A DNA stretch of 64,000 nucleotides, from assembly GCF_000381825.1 (NCBI RefSeq), contig NZ_KB907121.1, forward strand, positions 144,001-208,000, given 5' to 3'. Numbering within the stretch: position 1 is the stretch's first letter; each line of letters starts with the position of its first letter. Source of the stretch: Thioalkalivibrio sp. ALJT. GTDB lineage: Bacteria; Pseudomonadota; Gammaproteobacteria; Ectothiorhodospirales; Ectothiorhodospiraceae. The translations under genes were made by a program, and so were the position numbers. The notes under the pieces were generated by a model that did no database searches, was not told the origin of the DNA, and saw only the letters and a list, made by a program, of their open reading frames with translations. This document shows positions 31,401 to 40,474 of this stretch, piece after piece.

Positions 31401-33769
31401 TCCAGGGTCCGCGCCAGGGCCTCGAATTCCTTCACGGCACCCTCTGGTACCTCGGGTGCCATTTCTTCGGACTCCGAATCCGACTCGAGCGGGGGCTCGA
31501 GCTCGGCCTCACCCGCGCCCCCGGCCAGTGCCCGCAGACGCAGGGCAATATCGAGCACCGGCGTCTCCGGACCGCGGCCGTCCCGCACCTCGGCCACCAG
31601 CCCCGGGAGCACGGCAATGGCGTCCTCGATCACCTGCAGAGCGGCATGATCGGCTTCCTGCCCTGCGTCCAGCAGCCCGTTGAGGAAGGACTCAACCGCC
31701 CAGGCAAATTCACCCAGGCGCAAGGCCCCGGCAAGCCGACCGGACCCCTTCAAGGTGTGGAAAGAGCGGCGGACAACCGTCAGGGCGTCGAGATCAGCCG
31801 GATTGGACTGCCAGCGCGGGAAGTGCCCGTCCAGCCTTGCAAACTCCTCGTCGGCCTCCTCCAGGAATATCTCCTGGATCTCCGGATCCGCGTCCGGACC
31901 ACGCACCTGCTCCGCCAGCACCTGCTCGTCAAAGGGCAGGGAGTCGCGACCACGGTCCGGTACCGAAACGGCCCCGCCGGAAGATGCCTCATCCGCCTCG
32001 GACACCTGTTCCACAGCAGGCACCTCAGGCACATCCAGCGCGGAGATCGTCGCGTCGAACGCGGGCTCGGGCTCGGGCGCAGCGTCCGTCGGGCCTACCT
32101 CTTGATCCCCAGCGTCCGGGATTGCACCGATCCGACGCAGCGCCGCAATCCCGCGCTCGTGAACACTGTACAATTCGCGCCACGGCTGGCCAAAGGACTC
32201 CAGGGCGACCTCAATGCTGCTGAGCACCTCGGCCAGTGCCTCGACCTCGCCCTCATCGAGCGCGCTGGCCTGCATGCCGGCGCGTGCATCCAGGTGCCGG
32301 CGCAACGGCCCCAGCAACGTCTGCAGGGCCTCGACCCCGGACATCGCCATCGCACCTTCGATCCGGCGCAGACCGGCCCGAGCCTCATCCAGCCCGTCCG
32401 CGGTCGCCTCGGCAGCAGGATCGAAGTACTCGAGGAGGGTATCGCGAACCCGGCGCACATCGACCAGGGCCTCCCGGGACACTGCAGCGACCAGGGTACG
32501 ATCAAGCTCGGGCTCCTGTGCCCGATCGACACTGCGGCGACGCAGCCCGGACTCCAGCAAGGATTCCAGCGCCAGCAGGTGTTCGGCCAGCACCATGTCG
32601 ACCTGGTTATCCGCAGTGCCCGCGTGCTCGGGTACCAGCAAGCCGACGAGTGCGGCGGTATGTTCCTGACCGGCATCCAGGCCCACCAGATTAAGCGTGG
32701 AACCAATACGCTCGACCTGCTCGCGCAGCGTCTCGAGGGACTCGGGGTCGCGGACGGGCGAACGCACAATCACGTCCAGGCGTTCACGGACCTCTGCAAG
32801 GTCGTCCTCCAGCGCCTGGCGCAGGCTGGCGTAGACCGAGTGACTGACGCTGCCGCCATCGACCTCCAGACCCAGACGGTCCAGCCCGAACACTTCGCGC
32901 ACGGCCCGAACCTGCCCGCCCCTGGAGGTTGCACAGGCAACGTGGAACAACAGGGTCTTGATCAGGTCGCCCGGTGCCACATACTCGGGCTCCGAGGCGT
33001 CCCCGGCGGTTTCCACGTGGCCGGACAGCAGGTTCAGGTACCGTCCCAGTTCGCGGTCGATCCGGCCGATCAGGCGGCGGATATCGGTATCGGCCGCAAC
33101 CCCGCCCTCGGCGATCGCCTCGAGCACGGCACCGGCCACCCAGACAAGCCGCCGCGCATCGCCCGCCGGGAGCATTTCTTCGATGCTGTGCACCGTCGCC
33201 AGCAGGGACGCAGCATGGGCTGGCGCGTCATCACCGCGGACCAGTCCCAGCAAGTCGCGCTGAAAGCCCTTGCGCGCCCGGAGCAGCGCAGCCAGCCGCT
33301 CCGTCGGCTCCAGCACCCGGGCACCGGAGCCAATCTGCGCATCATCCACCTCGCGCGGGTCGGGCATCAGGGTCGCCACGTCCAGCAGCAGCGAGGCACC
33401 ACGGCTGCTACGCAGCTCGTTCAGTAGCGGCACCAGGGACAATGGCGGAGGCAACTCGCCATCCACCTCGTTCTCGAGATAGTCGGGCAGCTGCAGGGCA
33501 GCCCGCAACAAGGGTGCCGCGGAGGCCGGGTCCGGTGCCTCTGCCTGTTCAAGGTCCTCAAGGGCCTGGAGCATTTCGTCCAGGACCATGACCACGTTTT
33601 CCATCTCCAGTATGACCAGCGTATTGCGGATCTGCTTGACCCGGCTACGGGCCTCGGCGAGGCAGTCGCGGCAGGCCAGATCCTCCGAATACCGCCGCAA
33701 CGCGTCCTGGACCTCGGCAAAGAGTTTTCCGAGCTCGTCGCGGACCCAGTTCAGTGCGCTGGATGCCAT
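28433..33769 (-). CDS. chpA: ChpA-like hybrid sensor kinase with multiple Hpt domains
   Basis: Central kinase of the twitching chemosensory pathway, 1778 residues (the Pseudomonas aeruginosa protein is longer). Order: N-terminal degenerate Hpt-like helices without histidine (around 45-70), a long helical region, three canonical Hpt domains with phospho-acceptor His near 672 (FHTLKGS), 879 (LHTLNGS) and 1051 (LHTLKGS), dimerisation helices, HATPase (HLLRNAIAHGIE near 1364; DDGRGID near 1413; GRGVGLDVV), CheW-like domain (about 1510-1640) and a C-terminal receiver with VDDS near 1660 and phospho-acceptor Asp near 1705 (LLDVEMPRMDG). It should phosphorylate PilG, PilH and its own receiver. Confidence 0.93.
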   Translation of the reverse strand: MASSALNWVRDELGKLFAEVQDALRRYSEDLACRDCLAEARSRVKQIRNTLVILEMENVVMVLDEMLQALEDLEQAEAPDPASAAPLLRAALQLPDYLENEVDGELPPPLSLVPLLNELRSSRGASLLLDVATLMPDPREVDDAQIGSGARVLEPTERLAALLRARKGFQRDLLGLVRGDDAPAHAASLLATVHSIEEMLPAGDARRLVWVAGAVLEAIAEGGVAADTDIRRLIGRIDRELGRYLNLLSGHVETAGDASEPEYVAPGDLIKTLLFHVACATSRGGQVRAVREVFGLDRLGLEVDGGSVSHSVYASLRQALEDDLAEVRERLDVIVRSPVRDPESLETLREQVERIGSTLNLVGLDAGQEHTAALVGLLVPEHAGTADNQVDMVLAEHLLALESLLESGLRRRSVDRAQEPELDRTLVAAVSREALVDVRRVRDTLLEYFDPAAEATADGLDEARAGLRRIEGAMAMSGVEALQTLLGPLRRHLDARAGMQASALDEGEVEALAEVLSSIEVALESFGQPWRELYSVHERGIAALRRIGAIPDAGDQEVGPTDAAPEPEPAFDATISALDVPEVPAVEQVSEADEASSGGAVSVPDRGRDSLPFDEQVLAEQVRGPDADPEIQEIFLEEADEEFARLDGHFPRWQSNPADLDALTVVRRSFHTLKGSGRLAGALRLGEFAWAVESFLNGLLDAGQEADHAALQVIEDAIAVLPGLVAEVRDGRGPETPVLDIALRLRALAGGAGEAELEPPLESDSESEEMAPEVPEGAVKEFEALARTLDALEAVENEPEPKPAEVDADLAVPVESESEPREEAEPADPVAVARMEVDPQLWELFAAEAQTHLQTVRDWLEESRRRSDWTPSRDLERALHTLNGSARTADIRGIYSVCGPFERLIRIHRDMGWALPSPATELLRRLEVYVASAVEDAEPSPAKLLDPPAWASELYALLDQATAEQLAYAAENAATSDAAEPDREKPPEPVGLAAAAEPEAAAVGTIDLEFAEVFVEEARDILEAAFPALHGWREARGQPGPDQSAFQRELHTLKGSARMAGFTVVGAIAHALESALNVETETGLEPREGFFQLAERALTDVQGLVERGIGVWQMDEASSESLPALRQWAAGETRGPPLAAGTEETGSDAESGPDTAAPMEDLRSQEPPEAHGRRIQDQVRMDADVLDRMVNNAGELASFYRRFEQTVGRVDGQVDELERTIARLRDQLRKLEIETEAQILFRVEEESGEGALDFDPLEMDRYSGIQQLSRALAESVSDLEALKQEVYDELQTAGGILLQQRRVGTDLQDQLMRQRMVRFARTAPRLRRVARQVGEDLGKPVAVEFNGLSAEIDRALLERVVAPLEHLLRNAIAHGIESREERERAGKPVHGRIDVSLEQSGGEVRLQVRDDGRGIDAESIRARALERALIAADAELSDVQILQLILQPGFSTALEVSQIAGRGVGLDVVNSDVKQLGGSLDIQSTPGRGSRFTMRLPFTLAISQTLLVQVGEETFAIPMAAVEGVVRVRAEELESRADTVYYNYIGEDYQIRCLGDLVGVESQAGVDQFPEQPFPLLLVRADDQRVALRIDALLGSQEVVVKSVGPVLSRIPGVAGATLRGDGSVMLMLDLGVLVRSAAATRPEAAQPTPEPASTRRIMVVDDSITIRKVTARLLARHGYDVVTARDGLDAMGLLDERRPQLILLDVEMPRMDGFEFAGHVRDHPDFAEVPIIMITSRSGAKHRERAYRLGVNAYLGKPYLENDLLAAIHEQLQEVPA

Positions 33770-33784
33770 CGGCCGCGTCCGCCG

Positions 33785-35872
33785 TCAGGCCCGCGGGTCG
33801 TCGGCAGGCGGCGCCCCGGATTCGCGGTCCGCAGCACCTTCTTCGGGGGCCGCGCCCGCAGCGGCGATCGCGGCACCGGACTCCGGCAGTTTGAAGCCGG
33901 ACACCGAGGACTGCAGCTGCACCGAAAGCTGAGCCAGATCCCCGATCGCGGCCGCAGTGGACTGGGTTCCCTGCGTGGTCTCGGAAGTGATCGCGCGGAT
34001 CTGCGCCATGATGGACGTCACGCCCCGGGCCATCTCGGACTGCTGACGCGCCGACGAGGAGATCCCGTCAATCAGGTCGGCCAGGTCGGCAGAGACCTGC
34101 TCGATCTCCGATAGCGCCTCGCCCGCGGCCTGGGCCAGTTCGGCCCCCTGAACCACATGAGCAGTACTCTGCTCCATCGAGCTTACGGCCTCGCTGGTGT
34201 CGGCCTGGATGGCCTTGACCAGGCCCTCGACCTGGCGGGTCGCGGAGGACGAACGTTCCGCGAGGCGCTGGACTTCGTCGGCCACGACCGCGAAACCCCG
34301 CCCCGCCTCGCCCGCAGCAGAGGCCTGGATCGCCGCATTCAATGCCAGCACGTTGGTCTGTTCCGCGATGTCGTTGATCAGGCCGATGATGTCACCGACC
34401 TCCTGCGACGACTCACCCAGGCGTTTGACCCGCTTCGCAGTCTCCTGGATCTGTTCGCGGATGCTGTCCATACCCTCCATCGAGCGGCGTACGGTACCCG
34501 CCCCACGGGATGCAATCGCGACCGAGTTACGGGCCACGGAGGCCGACCGCTCGGCGTCCGTGGCAACGCTCTCGACCGAGCGCGACATCTCGGCAATCGC
34601 GTCGTCACCGCGCTGGATCTCGCGCGCCTGTTCCTCCGACTTCTCGGCCAGCCCCAGGACCTGCGAACGCGTGGCGGCCGAGGACTCGCCGATATCGGCC
34701 GCCACCGTATTGATAGTCGCGACCAGGGTACGCAGGTTCTCGATCGCATAGTTCATCGAGTCTGCGATGGCACCGGTAAAGTCCTCGGTCACGGTCGCGT
34801 TCACGGTGAGATCCCCGTCGGCGAGATTCATCATCTCGTCCAGCAGACGCAGAATCGCCTGCTGATTACGCTCGTTCTGGGCCTCGGTCTCGGCCAGTTC
34901 ACGCTTGGTATCGCGGTAGAGGGACAGCCCCATCATGAACAGCAGCAACAACGACAAACCGCCCAGACCGAAACCCGCCAGGACGGTCATCCCGGCGCGC
35001 TCGGCCTCCCGGGCAAGGGCGGCCTCGAACGCGCCAGTCGTCTCGAGCATCGCCCGGCTGTCAGTCTCGACACCGGATGCGGCAGCATTGACCTCGAATA
35101 CCCGGACGGAGGCCTCCAGGACACCTTCCACAGCCTCGCTGAAGGCCACGAACAGGGTTGCGATTTCCCCCAGCTGCGCCTGCGCCTGCGGGTCGTTGAC
35201 CGGCTGGACATCCAGCGGCTCGAAACCCTCGATCAGGCCATCCAGCACCTGGCCGTACCGCGTCGCATCGCTCTCGAATCGCTCAATGGCGGCAGCGGCC
35301 TCGGATTCCCCCTGCACCTCCCGACCAAGGTTGTTGGCGATCCGCTCGATCAGCATGGCCTGGCGCGCCGCCACGTAGATTTGTGCCGCGGGCTCCCCGA
35401 TCTCGGTCATACGCTGCACCACGGCATCGGACAGCCGCGACAATTCCGGTGTCAGGTTCTGGACCACTCCCGAGGATTCAGTGAACAACTGGATGTCCGA
35501 GCGGCCCTGGATGACCGTATTCACATGATCACGGTACGTCGACCATTCCCGGTCGACCGCGGCAAGATCGCCGTCCAGCACCTCCGGAAGCGGCTGCAGT
35601 CCGTCGCCCCCATCGCGAATCCGGTCGAGACGGCTATCAAAGTCATCGCGCAGGGTTTGCAGGTTACGGGACGCCTGCTCGGAACCAGCGGCCGCCTCCA
35701 GCGAGCGGGTTGCAATCTGCTGCGACACCAGCCGCAAATCATTGGCAAGGGCGATGCGATCCCGGTACTGGCCCTGCTCGTACTCATGGTAGATAAAAGC
35801 CCCGCCCGTCGCGATCAAGGCAAGCACGAGCAAAACCCCGAGGACGAAATTGCGTGCGCGACTCGATCCCAT
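33785..35872 (-). CDS. pilJ: Methyl-accepting chemotaxis protein PilJ
   Basis: Inner-membrane receptor of the Chp pathway, 695 residues. TM helix 1 at about 10-29, a periplasmic helical region of some 260 residues with PilJ-type repeats, TM helix 2 at about 293-318, a HAMP segment (about 340-390) and the signalling hairpin with [20 protein letters not shown]. In Pseudomonas PilJ senses surface contact through pilin. No obvious CheB/CheR tethering pentapeptide ends the protein (it ends PPADDPRA), and no pilK or chpB gene is in the cluster. Confidence 0.95.
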   Translation of the reverse strand: MGSSRARNFVLGVLLVLALIATGGAFIYHEYEQGQYRDRIALANDLRLVSQQIATRSLEAAAGSEQASRNLQTLRDDFDSRLDRIRDGGDGLQPLPEVLDGDLAAVDREWSTYRDHVNTVIQGRSDIQLFTESSGVVQNLTPELSRLSDAVVQRMTEIGEPAAQIYVAARQAMLIERIANNLGREVQGESEAAAAIERFESDATRYGQVLDGLIEGFEPLDVQPVNDPQAQAQLGEIATLFVAFSEAVEGVLEASVRVFEVNAAASGVETDSRAMLETTGAFEAALAREAERAGMTVLAGFGLGGLSLLLLFMMGLSLYRDTKRELAETEAQNERNQQAILRLLDEMMNLADGDLTVNATVTEDFTGAIADSMNYAIENLRTLVATINTVAADIGESSAATRSQVLGLAEKSEEQAREIQRGDDAIAEMSRSVESVATDAERSASVARNSVAIASRGAGTVRRSMEGMDSIREQIQETAKRVKRLGESSQEVGDIIGLINDIAEQTNVLALNAAIQASAAGEAGRGFAVVADEVQRLAERSSSATRQVEGLVKAIQADTSEAVSSMEQSTAHVVQGAELAQAAGEALSEIEQVSADLADLIDGISSSARQQSEMARGVTSIMAQIRAITSETTQGTQSTAAAIGDLAQLSVQLQSSVSGFKLPESGAAIAAAGAAPEEGAADRESGAPPADDPRA

Positions 35873-35908
35873 CAGTTCATACCCCCTGTTTCAGGCCTAC
35901 TGTCCGCA

Positions 35909-36490
35909 CTAGCCACCAGCGGCTGCGGCCTGTTCACGATTGGTTGCCCCAGCCAGGCCTGTGCCGGCAAGGCGATTGACGTCATTCAATAACAGGTCCA
36001 GATCCAGTACCGGGTGCAACCGGTGGCCAAGATCAAACCCGCCCTTGATCAGTGGCTGCACGGTCTCCGGGACCGAAACATCGAGCCGCCGCTGCGACGG
36101 ATTGCAGCGGCGCATGCCCTCGACCTGGCTGACCAGCAGCCCCGCCACGCCCTGCCCCTGGGCGGCAACCACGATCCGCTGGCCACTGGCGGCCTTCGCC
36201 AGCGGACGGCCCAGCAGCAACTGGCCCATATCGAATACCGGCAGGACCTGCCCGCGCAGGTTGCCAACACCCAGAACCGTGGATTCGGCCAACGGGACCC
36301 GGGTCAGCGCCATGGGGTCGGCCACCTCGGCAATCGAATCCATGTCGACGAGAAAACGGAAATCGCCGACCCGCAGCAGCACCCCGCGCCAGCCGCTGCC
36401 GAGCTCGCGCCGCAACTCGCGATTGCCGCAGCGCCCTTCGCGATCAAGGCTCGCGAGCAGGGCATACGGCGAGGACAGGTCGATATTCAT
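35909..36490 (-). CDS. pilI: CheW-like adaptor PilI
   Basis: 193-residue CheW-domain protein linking PilJ to ChpA. The start MNIDLSSPY at 36490 overlaps the pilH stop as ATGA, so it is translationally coupled; the longer frame upstream lies inside pilH. Conserved core: LLRVGDFRFLVDMDSIAEV, GVGNLRGQVLPVFDM, and VAGLLVSQVEGM. It ends 36 bp before pilJ. Confidence 0.94.
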   Translation of the reverse strand: MNIDLSSPYALLASLDREGRCGNRELRRELGSGWRGVLLRVGDFRFLVDMDSIAEVADPMALTRVPLAESTVLGVGNLRGQVLPVFDMGQLLLGRPLAKAASGQRIVVAAQGQGVAGLLVSQVEGMRRCNPSQRRLDVSVPETVQPLIKGGFDLGHRLHPVLDLDLLLNDVNRLAGTGLAGATNREQAAAAGG

Positions 36491-36852
36491 GCCGCCAGGT
36501 ATTTGCCGATGGTGTCCAGCAGGTTCTTCTCCGCCACGGGCTTGGTGAGGTAGTCCCGCGCCCCCTGGCGCATCGCCCACACCCGGTCCGTGGCCTGATC
36601 CTTGGTGCTGACCACCACCACCGGAACATGCGCCGTCTCCTGGGCACGGGCCAGCTGACGGGTCGCCTGGAACCCGTTCAGACCCGGCATCACAACGTCC
36701 ATCAGAATCAGATCCGGAACCTGCTCCTTCGCAGCCGCAATACCGGCCTCACCACTCCCGGCGGTCGTCACCGAATGTCCATGCTTCTCAAGCATCTTGC
36801 GCAGGGCATGAATCTCGGTCGGCGAATCGTCGACGATGAGGATGCGGGCCAT
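36487..36852 (-). CDS. pilH: Response regulator PilH
   Basis: Stand-alone receiver domain, 121 residues, from the ATG at 36852 (AAGGAAGGA upstream). It has ILIVDDSPTEI with the acidic pair, phospho-acceptor Asp in LILMDVVMPGLNG, a Thr/Ser switch in VVVVSTKDQ and KPVAEK. In Pseudomonas PilH opposes or tunes PilG and affects retraction. It overlaps pilI and follows pilG by 38 bp. Confidence 0.95.
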   Translation of the reverse strand: MARILIVDDSPTEIHALRKMLEKHGHSVTTAGSGEAGIAAAKEQVPDLILMDVVMPGLNGFQATRQLARAQETAHVPVVVVSTKDQATDRVWAMRQGARDYLTKPVAEKNLLDTIGKYLAA

Positions 36853-36890
36853 GGGCTTCGTCCTTCCTTGTGCAGTAATCACATGGTACG

Positions 36891-37307
36891 TCATACCGAC
36901 GGATGGGCGTGCTGACGCATGGCGCCCAGGAGGTCGTCCCTGGTGAATGGCTTGGTGAGATAGTCCTCCGACCCCACAACACGGCCCTTCGCCTTGTCGA
37001 ACACACTGTCCTTGCTCGACAGCATGATGATCGGGGTCTCGCGGAACTGCTTGTTGTTCTTGATCAGCGCGCAGGTCTGGTAGCCATCCAGACGCGGCAT
37101 CATGACGTCAATGAAGATGATATCCGGGTGGGATTCGGCAACCTTGGACAGCGCCTCGAAGCCATCCACGGCCGTGATGACCTCGGCCCCGTGCTTTTGC
37201 AGCAAGGACTCGGCCGTGCGCCGGATCGTCTTGCTGTCATCAATAACCATGACCTTGAGCCCCTGAAACTCGACGGTCGCGTCCGCTTCGGCAAGCGCGT
37301 CAGACAC
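36891..37307 (-). CDS. pilG: Response regulator PilG
   Basis: Single receiver domain, 138 residues with a short N-terminal extension. Motifs: VMVIDDSKTIRRTAESLL, phospho-acceptor Asp in IIFIDVMMPRLDGYQ, IIMLSSKD and TKPFTRDD. It starts at a GTG (37307) with GGAGAG close upstream. PilG is the output that promotes pilus extension and cAMP synthesis in Pseudomonas. First gene of the cluster; the promoter lies in the 161 bp shared with divergent gshB. Confidence 0.95.
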   Translation of the reverse strand: MSDALAEADATVEFQGLKVMVIDDSKTIRRTAESLLQKHGAEVITAVDGFEALSKVAESHPDIIFIDVMMPRLDGYQTCALIKNNKQFRETPIIMLSSKDSVFDKAKGRVVGSEDYLTKPFTRDDLLGAMRQHAHPSV

Positions 37308-37468
37308 GTTCTCTCCCCCCTCAGGTCATTTCCGATCGAATCTAGCGGAAGCCGGAGCGCGTGACAAACCGGGCGTGCCGATATGTGCACGCCACCGGAC
37401 CGTGCGCGAACACGCCGCCCCCGGGCGCCGTGGCATACTCGCGGGACACCCTGCTTGGACGAGGCAAA

Positions 37469-38428
37469 GTGACCCGTAACATCGCCATCCTGATGGACCC
37501 GATCCAGGGCATCAAACCCGCGAAGGACACCACCTTTGCGATGATGCTGGCGGCCCGGGCCCGCGGCCACCGGCTGCATTATCTCGAGCCCGGCGACCTG
37601 TGGATCGCCGACGGCCACGCCATGGCCCGCAGCCGCCCGGTGACGGTGCGTGACGACAGCACGGACTTCTACCACCTGGGGGAAGCCGAAACCGGGCCTG
37701 CGCAGCGCTTCGACCTGCTGTTGATGCGCAAGGACCCGCCGTTTGACCTCGAATACATCTACGCCACTTACGCCCTCGACCTGGCCGAGCGCGACGGCGT
37801 GCGCGTCTCCAACCGCCCGGGCGCGCTGCGCGACGTGAACGAAAAGGCCTTCACCGCACATTTCCCGCAATGCTGCCCGCCTACCCTGATCACGCGCGAC
37901 CGCCAGCGCATTCGCGACTTCCTGGAGACACAGGGCGATATCGTCGTGAAGCCCCTGGACGGCATGGGAGGGGCCTCGGTGTTTCGCGTCCGCCAGGGCG
38001 ACCCGAACACCTCAGTAATCCTCGAGACCATCACCGAATTCGACGGCCGCAGCGTGGTCGCGCAGCGCTTTCTGCCGGAGTTCACCGCCGGTGACAAGCG
38101 CATTATCCTGATCGGTGGCAAACCCTGCGACCACGCCCTCGCGCGTATCCCGGCCGCCGGTGAAAGCCGCGCCAACCTGGCCGCCGGCGGGCGCGGCGAG
38201 GCCGTGCCGCTGACGACCCGCGATCGCTGGATCTGCGAGCAGATCGCCCCGGAGCTGCGGGCCCGCGGACTGGATTTCGTTGGCATCGACGTGATCGGGG
38301 ACTTCCTCACCGAGATCAACGTGACCAGCCCGACCGGCGTACGCGAACTGGACGCGGCCTGCGGCCTGGACCTTGCAGGGCAGTACATCGACCATCTCAC
38401 CGGAACGGACCTGCGGGACCCCGGATGA
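37469..38428 (+). CDS. gshB: Glutathione synthetase
   Basis: Joins glycine to gamma-glutamylcysteine. ATP-grasp protein of 319 residues: N-terminal ILMDPIQGIKPAKDTTFAMM, LMRKDPPFDLEYIY, DIVVKPLDGMGGASVFR for ATP, and IDVIGDFLTEINVTSPTG for Mg and substrate. It starts at the GTG at 37469, with GAGG five bases upstream, because the frame before it is unconserved. Divergent from pilG as in Pseudomonas; overlaps apbE by four bases. Confidence 0.97.
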   Translation: MTRNIAILMDPIQGIKPAKDTTFAMMLAARARGHRLHYLEPGDLWIADGHAMARSRPVTVRDDSTDFYHLGEAETGPAQRFDLLLMRKDPPFDLEYIYATYALDLAERDGVRVSNRPGALRDVNEKAFTAHFPQCCPPTLITRDRQRIRDFLETQGDIVVKPLDGMGGASVFRVRQGDPNTSVILETITEFDGRSVVAQRFLPEFTAGDKRIILIGGKPCDHALARIPAAGESRANLAAGGRGEAVPLTTRDRWICEQIAPELRARGLDFVGIDVIGDFLTEINVTSPTGVRELDAACGLDLAGQYIDHLTGTDLRDPG

Positions 38429-39471
38429 TCCACAAGGCCCCCACCCTGATACGCCCCCTGATTCTGCTGCTCGCCGTCAGCCTGCTCGCGGCCTGCGGTC
38501 GCGACGAATCCGACACCGAACAGCTCGCCTTTTACGCCTTCGGCACCCTGGTAGACCTCACCCTGCACCCGCCCGGCGTCTACGACATCGAGACCATCGA
38601 AGCCGCGGTGCAGGAGGAACTGGACGTCCTGCACGCATCCTGGCACGCCTGGGAACCGGGCTCCCTCGGACGCACCAACGAATTGCTGGCCCTGCAGGGC
38701 GAGTTCAGCGCCCCGCCATCGGTATTGCCGCTGATCGAACGCGGCCGCGCAATGCAAGACCTCAGCGCCGGCCTGTTCAACCCCGCGCTGGGCAAACTGG
38801 TGGCGGCCTGGGGCTTCCACCAGGACGAGCCTCGGGGTCCGCCGCCGGACGCGGCAACCCTGGCAGAACTGCTCGACGACCCACCAGGCATGCAGGACAT
38901 CGAACGCAGTGGCGTGCGCCTGCGCGGCACCCACCCGGACCTGCAGCTCGACTTCGGTGGTCTCGCCAAGGGGCTGGCCGTCGAACGCATACTGGAGCTG
39001 CTGGACGAACTCGGGGTCGAGGCGGCCATCTTCAACGCGGGCGGCGACCTGATGACCCTCGGGCGACCGCAGGAGCGCGCATGGCGGGTCCGTATCCGTC
39101 ACCCGCGGGGCGGCACGCTCGGCGGCATCGAGCTGGAGGCCGGCGAGGCGCTGTTCACCTCCGGCGACTACGAGCGCGGCTACGAATGGGACGGGGAATA
39201 CATCCACCATGTCATCGACCCGCGCAGCGGGCGTCCCAGCCAGGGCGTTGCCAGCGCCACCATACTGCACCGGGACCCGGCCCTGGCCGACGCCGCCGCC
39301 ACAACACTGATGATCGCCGGCCCCGATGCCTGGCCCGAATATGCCCGGAAGATGGGGATCGAATACGCCCTGCTGGTCCTGGATGACCGGATCGAGGCAA
39401 CTGCCGCCCTGGCCGAACGGGTCGAGCTCAACCCCGACCACGACCCCCTCGTGGTACGCGAGCAGCCATGA
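38425..39471 (+). CDS. apbE: FAD:protein FMN transferase lipoprotein
   Basis: Attaches FMN covalently to Thr/Ser residues of exported redox proteins. 348 residues. A lipoprotein signal with lipobox SLLAAC places Cys24 at the membrane; the mature enzyme has the expected AFGTLVDLTLH, LDFGGLAKGLAVERI, FNAGGDLMTLG and SGDYERGYEWDGEYIHHVIDP motifs. It overlaps gshB and the NusG-II gene by four bases each. No NqrC/RnfG-type substrate protein is in the window, so its target is unknown. Confidence 0.93.
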   Translation: MIHKAPTLIRPLILLLAVSLLAACGRDESDTEQLAFYAFGTLVDLTLHPPGVYDIETIEAAVQEELDVLHASWHAWEPGSLGRTNELLALQGEFSAPPSVLPLIERGRAMQDLSAGLFNPALGKLVAAWGFHQDEPRGPPPDAATLAELLDDPPGMQDIERSGVRLRGTHPDLQLDFGGLAKGLAVERILELLDELGVEAAIFNAGGDLMTLGRPQERAWRVRIRHPRGGTLGGIELEAGEALFTSGDYERGYEWDGEYIHHVIDPRSGRPSQGVASATILHRDPALADAAATTLMIAGPDAWPEYARKMGIEYALLVLDDRIEATAALAERVELNPDHDPLVVREQP

Positions 39472-39842
39472 ATCCGGGCGACCTGCGCTGGGGCGACGCC
39501 GTCATCGGCATCCTGGCCTCGGCACTGGTCATCGCGGCCTTCGTGCTGGCCTACTTTCCGGCTGGCGAGGCGCGGGTGCTGGTGATCAGCCAGGCCGGGG
39601 CCAGCCCTCAGCACGAACCCCTGGACCGGCACCGGGTGCTGGAGGTGAACGGACCCGCCGGGACGACCCGGATCGAGATCGAACCCGGCCGCGCCCGCTG
39701 CGCCGAATCGCCCGGACAGCGCAACATCTGCGAGGCCAGCGGCTGGCTGCAGGCACACGGGGACATGGCCGTGAGCCTGCCCAACCGACTCACGCTGCAG
39801 GTCCTGGGGTCCGAACCCGGCTTTGACAGCCTGCACTACTGA
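39468..39842 (+). CDS. Membrane-anchored NusG domain II protein
   Basis: 124 residues: one N-terminal TM helix (about 11-31), then a beta-rich NusG-II domain outside the membrane. The family pattern is visible in GPAGTTRIEIEPGRARCAES followed by a second cysteine in RNICEASGWL, so the pair Cys-x(n)-Cys may form a disulfide. It is unrelated to transcription factor NusG in function. The family occurs beside ApbE and Gx transporter genes in several phyla; its role is not known. Overlaps apbE by four bases. Confidence 0.82.
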   Translation: MNPGDLRWGDAVIGILASALVIAAFVLAYFPAGEARVLVISQAGASPQHEPLDRHRVLEVNGPAGTTRIEIEPGRARCAESPGQRNICEASGWLQAHGDMAVSLPNRLTLQVLGSEPGFDSLHY

Positions 39843-39853
39843 CCCGCCCCCCG

Positions 39854-40417
39854 ATGACCGGGAATCCGCTCCCCGACCCCGTCCGGCGCGACCGGACGAT
39901 CGCCGCCCTCGCCGCCATCGCCATCGGGATCCAGGTCCTGGAGGCCGCCATCCCCAGCCCCGTGCCCGGTATCAAGCCGGGCCTGGCCAACATCGTCACG
40001 CTGGTGGCGCTGCTCGTACTGGGCTGGCGCGCGGCGGTCGCCGTCACCCTGATCCGGGTAGTCGGCAGCAGCCTGCTGCTGGGCACGCTCCTCAGCCCCG
40101 CCTTCTGGCTGTCGCTGGCCGGCGCACTCGCCAGCCTCGCCATGCTCGCCCTCCTGCGCCCGCTGGCGCCGCGCCACCTGGGGCCGGTCGGACTGGCCAT
40201 CGCCGCCGCCCTGGCCCACACCAGCGGCCAGTTCCTGCTGGCCTGGGTGATCATCATCCCGCATCCCAACCTCCCCCTGGTGCTGCCCCCGCTGCTGCTG
40301 GCCGCACTGATCACCGGTGGCCTGACCGGTATACTGGCAGCCCATGTCCTCGCCGATCCGCGAATCCAGCGCCATGTCCGCACCCGCAAGCCGGACCCTA
40401 AGGGAAACACCGATTAA
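39854..40417 (+). CDS. Gx transporter family membrane protein (heptaprenyl-diphosphate-synthase-component-I-like)
   Basis: 187 residues with about five hydrophobic helices. The signature segment IPSPVPGIKPGLANIVTLV is typical of the Gx / HepS1-like family, related to the S components of ECF transporters. It follows the NusG-II gene by 11 bp, forming a three-gene unit with apbE. The last codons, encoding DPKGNTD, lie within a short repeat that recurs at 6272-6291, so the C-terminus may have been altered by an insertion. Substrate unknown; a flavin or quinone precursor is a possibility from context only. Confidence 0.82.
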   Translation: MTGNPLPDPVRRDRTIAALAAIAIGIQVLEAAIPSPVPGIKPGLANIVTLVALLVLGWRAAVAVTLIRVVGSSLLLGTLLSPAFWLSLAGALASLAMLALLRPLAPRHLGPVGLAIAAALAHTSGQFLLAWVIIIPHPNLPLVLPPLLLAALITGGLTGILAAHVLADPRIQRHVRTRKPDPKGNTD

Positions 40418-40474
40418 GGAGAACGCCCGCGGCTGCGTCGCTTTTGCGTGCCGCCGGGGGCGAAGGGTGCCGAC

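Noticed and set aside
30257-33427. A plus-strand open frame of over 1000 codons opposite chpA
   Set aside because: It is a GC-codon shadow of chpA: composition is rich in Arg, Gln, His, Pro and Gly, with no domain features, whereas the minus strand gives a full kinase.
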